Part shown: positions 58,533 through 59,546 of the stretch, piece by piece
How the letters are laid out: each line of letters starts with the position of its first letter
Position numbering within the stretch: the stretch's first letter is position 1
Assembly (NCBI GenBank): GCA_014729085.1
Contig: WJKM01000012.1
Location: 1-59,546, forward strand
Source of the DNA: Candidatus Dojkabacteria bacterium
Lineage (GTDB): Bacteria; Patescibacteriota; Dojkabacteria; B142; WJKM01
Direction of reading: 5' to 3'
DNA length: 59,546 nucleotides
Made by a program: the position numbers and the translations under genes
Notes under the pieces: model-generated
What the model was told of the DNA's origin: nothing
What the model saw: only the letters and a program-made list of their open reading frames with translations
The model's database searches: none

Positions 58533-58596
58533 ACGCAATTAACATCATTTTCTTTTCCTGCTATATTATTTCTGTATAAATTATTATAAAAATTCT

Positions 58597-59546
58597 ATGA
58601 ATAATAAACTTATTGTAACGGAGTTTAATAAAGATTATGTGCTTAGAAGAGCTTTTTCTTTAGTAGAACTTTTAATAGTTATGGGTGTTATTGCAGTCTT
58701 GCTTTCAATAACAGCCTATGGACTTTCTGTATTGAATCGAAATAGTAGAAATAGTCAAAGAGTAGAAGCAATAAATCAATTAAAAATTGAAGTAGAAAAA
58801 TACTATCTAGATAATGGACGCTACCCGGATACATCTGACTTCCAGGAATCAGGAGACGAAATCCAATTATGTGATGGTAACGACTGTACAAGTATTGAAA
58901 GTAAAGGAGGTATGTTAAATCCTGGAAGCACTACAGATAAACATACTACAGCTTTTTGCTATAACAAAGGAACCAGCTCTTATAGCCTTGGTGTTCAAAT
59001 AGAGGGCTCAGGAGATTGGAGAAATGTCGGGACAGACTCCGCAGGATGTAACGATTCGGATCTAATCCTTGCAAGCACTCCACCTCAACCAACACTCCCA
59101 CAAGGTGGAGGGGGTTGTTTCTTAGCTGGCACACATATCTCTCTGTCTGACGGATCTTCCAAGCTTATCGAAAATATTGAACCCGGTGATTCAGTCTTAA
59201 GTTTCAATCATACTAACAACTCACTTGACACAAGCACTGTCGGATTCGTCCAATCTTATGAAGTCGATGGTTATTTCGTTATTAACAACACCCTAAAACT
59301 CACAAACAATCATCCTCTTTACATTAAAAAACAAAATGGATATGTAGGGTGGGGAGCCATTGATCCATCCGCTGCTAAAAAAGAACATAACTTAAGACTT
59401 GAAACTGTTGAACAAATTAATGTTGGAGATCATTTATTTACTTCTGAGGATCAATGGAAAGAAATTACATCTATCGACTCTGTTAATGAAAAAGCTCTGG
59501 TTTACAATCTTGAAGGTTTATCTCCCTTCCAAAATTATTTTGCCGA
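58597..59546 (+). CDS. Pseudopilin with C-terminal Hint (hedgehog/intein) domain (partial, runs off right edge)
   Basis: Not in the ORF track because it has no stop in the window. Translation MNNKLIVTEFNKDYVLRRAFSLVELLIVMGVIAVLLSITAYGLSVLNRNSRNSQRVEAINQLKIEVEKYYLDNGRYPD...PQPTLPQGGGGCFLAGTHISLSDGSSKLIENIEPGDSVLSFN...LKLTNNHPLYI...VGDHLFTSEDQWKEITSIDSVNEKALVYNLEGLSPFQNYFA. Confidence 0.88.
   Translation, partial: MNNKLIVTEFNKDYVLRRAFSLVELLIVMGVIAVLLSITAYGLSVLNRNSRNSQRVEAINQLKIEVEKYYLDNGRYPDTSDFQESGDEIQLCDGNDCTSIESKGGMLNPGSTTDKHTTAFCYNKGTSSYSLGVQIEGSGDWRNVGTDSAGCNDSDLILASTPPQPTLPQGGGGCFLAGTHISLSDGSSKLIENIEPGDSVLSFNHTNNSLDTSTVGFVQSYEVDGYFVINNTLKLTNNHPLYIKKQNGYVGWGAIDPSAAKKEHNLRLETVEQINVGDHLFTSEDQWKEITSIDSVNEKALVYNLEGLSPFQNYFA

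Noticed and set aside
58688-59134. Minus-strand ORFs 58688..58891 and 58946..59134
   Set aside because: Antisense to the pseudopilin-Hint ORF, which has clear domain support.
1-59546. Alternative genetic code (UGA recoded, as in some CPR lineages)
   Set aside because: TGA is used as a natural stop (e.g. at 50380, 57210 and 28397), and no in-frame TGA was needed in conserved proteins.
1-59546. CRISPR arrays, transposons, prophage, tRNA/rRNA genes
   Set aside because: No regularly spaced repeats, transposase/integrase motifs or RNA gene signatures were recognised.

Overview
This is an AT-rich, densely coded bacterial window using standard stops (TAA, TAG and TGA are all used). Gene content suggests a Patescibacteria/CPR-like genome; that assignment is inference only. 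From left to right it holds: a type IV pilus/T2SS block (pilC-like partial at the left edge, pilB-like ATPase, response regulator); a divergent thymidine-kinase-like protein; a LexA/UmuD-like pair with a clear palindromic operator over the lexA promoter; a minus-strand cell-envelope cluster with a Wzy/O-antigen-ligase-like protein, a 2H phosphodiesterase-like protein, PBP1C, and two tandem ~2,030-2,050 aa alpha-2-macroglobulin-like proteins that both carry a CxEQ thioester; a pseudopilin with an extra C-terminal beta-rich domain; a YgjP-like metallopeptidase; a small operon of unknown helical proteins; an ECF sigma factor with a PEGA-containing anti-sigma-like protein; a TMEM43-like protein; a phosphohexomutase; YvcK; a ~12 kb plus-strand cluster of large proteins including a VirB6/TrbL-like membrane protein and a 1652 aa coiled-coil protein with an internal HEVQH motif; an orphan lipoprotein ABC substrate-binding protein; CTP synthase; an LPKTG-bearing surface protein; and two more pseudopilins. 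The last pseudopilin runs off the right edge and carries a C-terminal Hint (hedgehog/intein-type) domain. The strongest hunt results are this pseudopilin-Hint fusion, an A10 slippery tract linking a surface protein to a ~117 aa tail in the -1 frame, an in-frame 36-codon open extension with hairpins after a TAA stop, and the doubled A2M/PBP1C locus. No tRNA, rRNA, CRISPR array or transposase was recognised. All family calls come from reading the sequence by eye; no database search was run.
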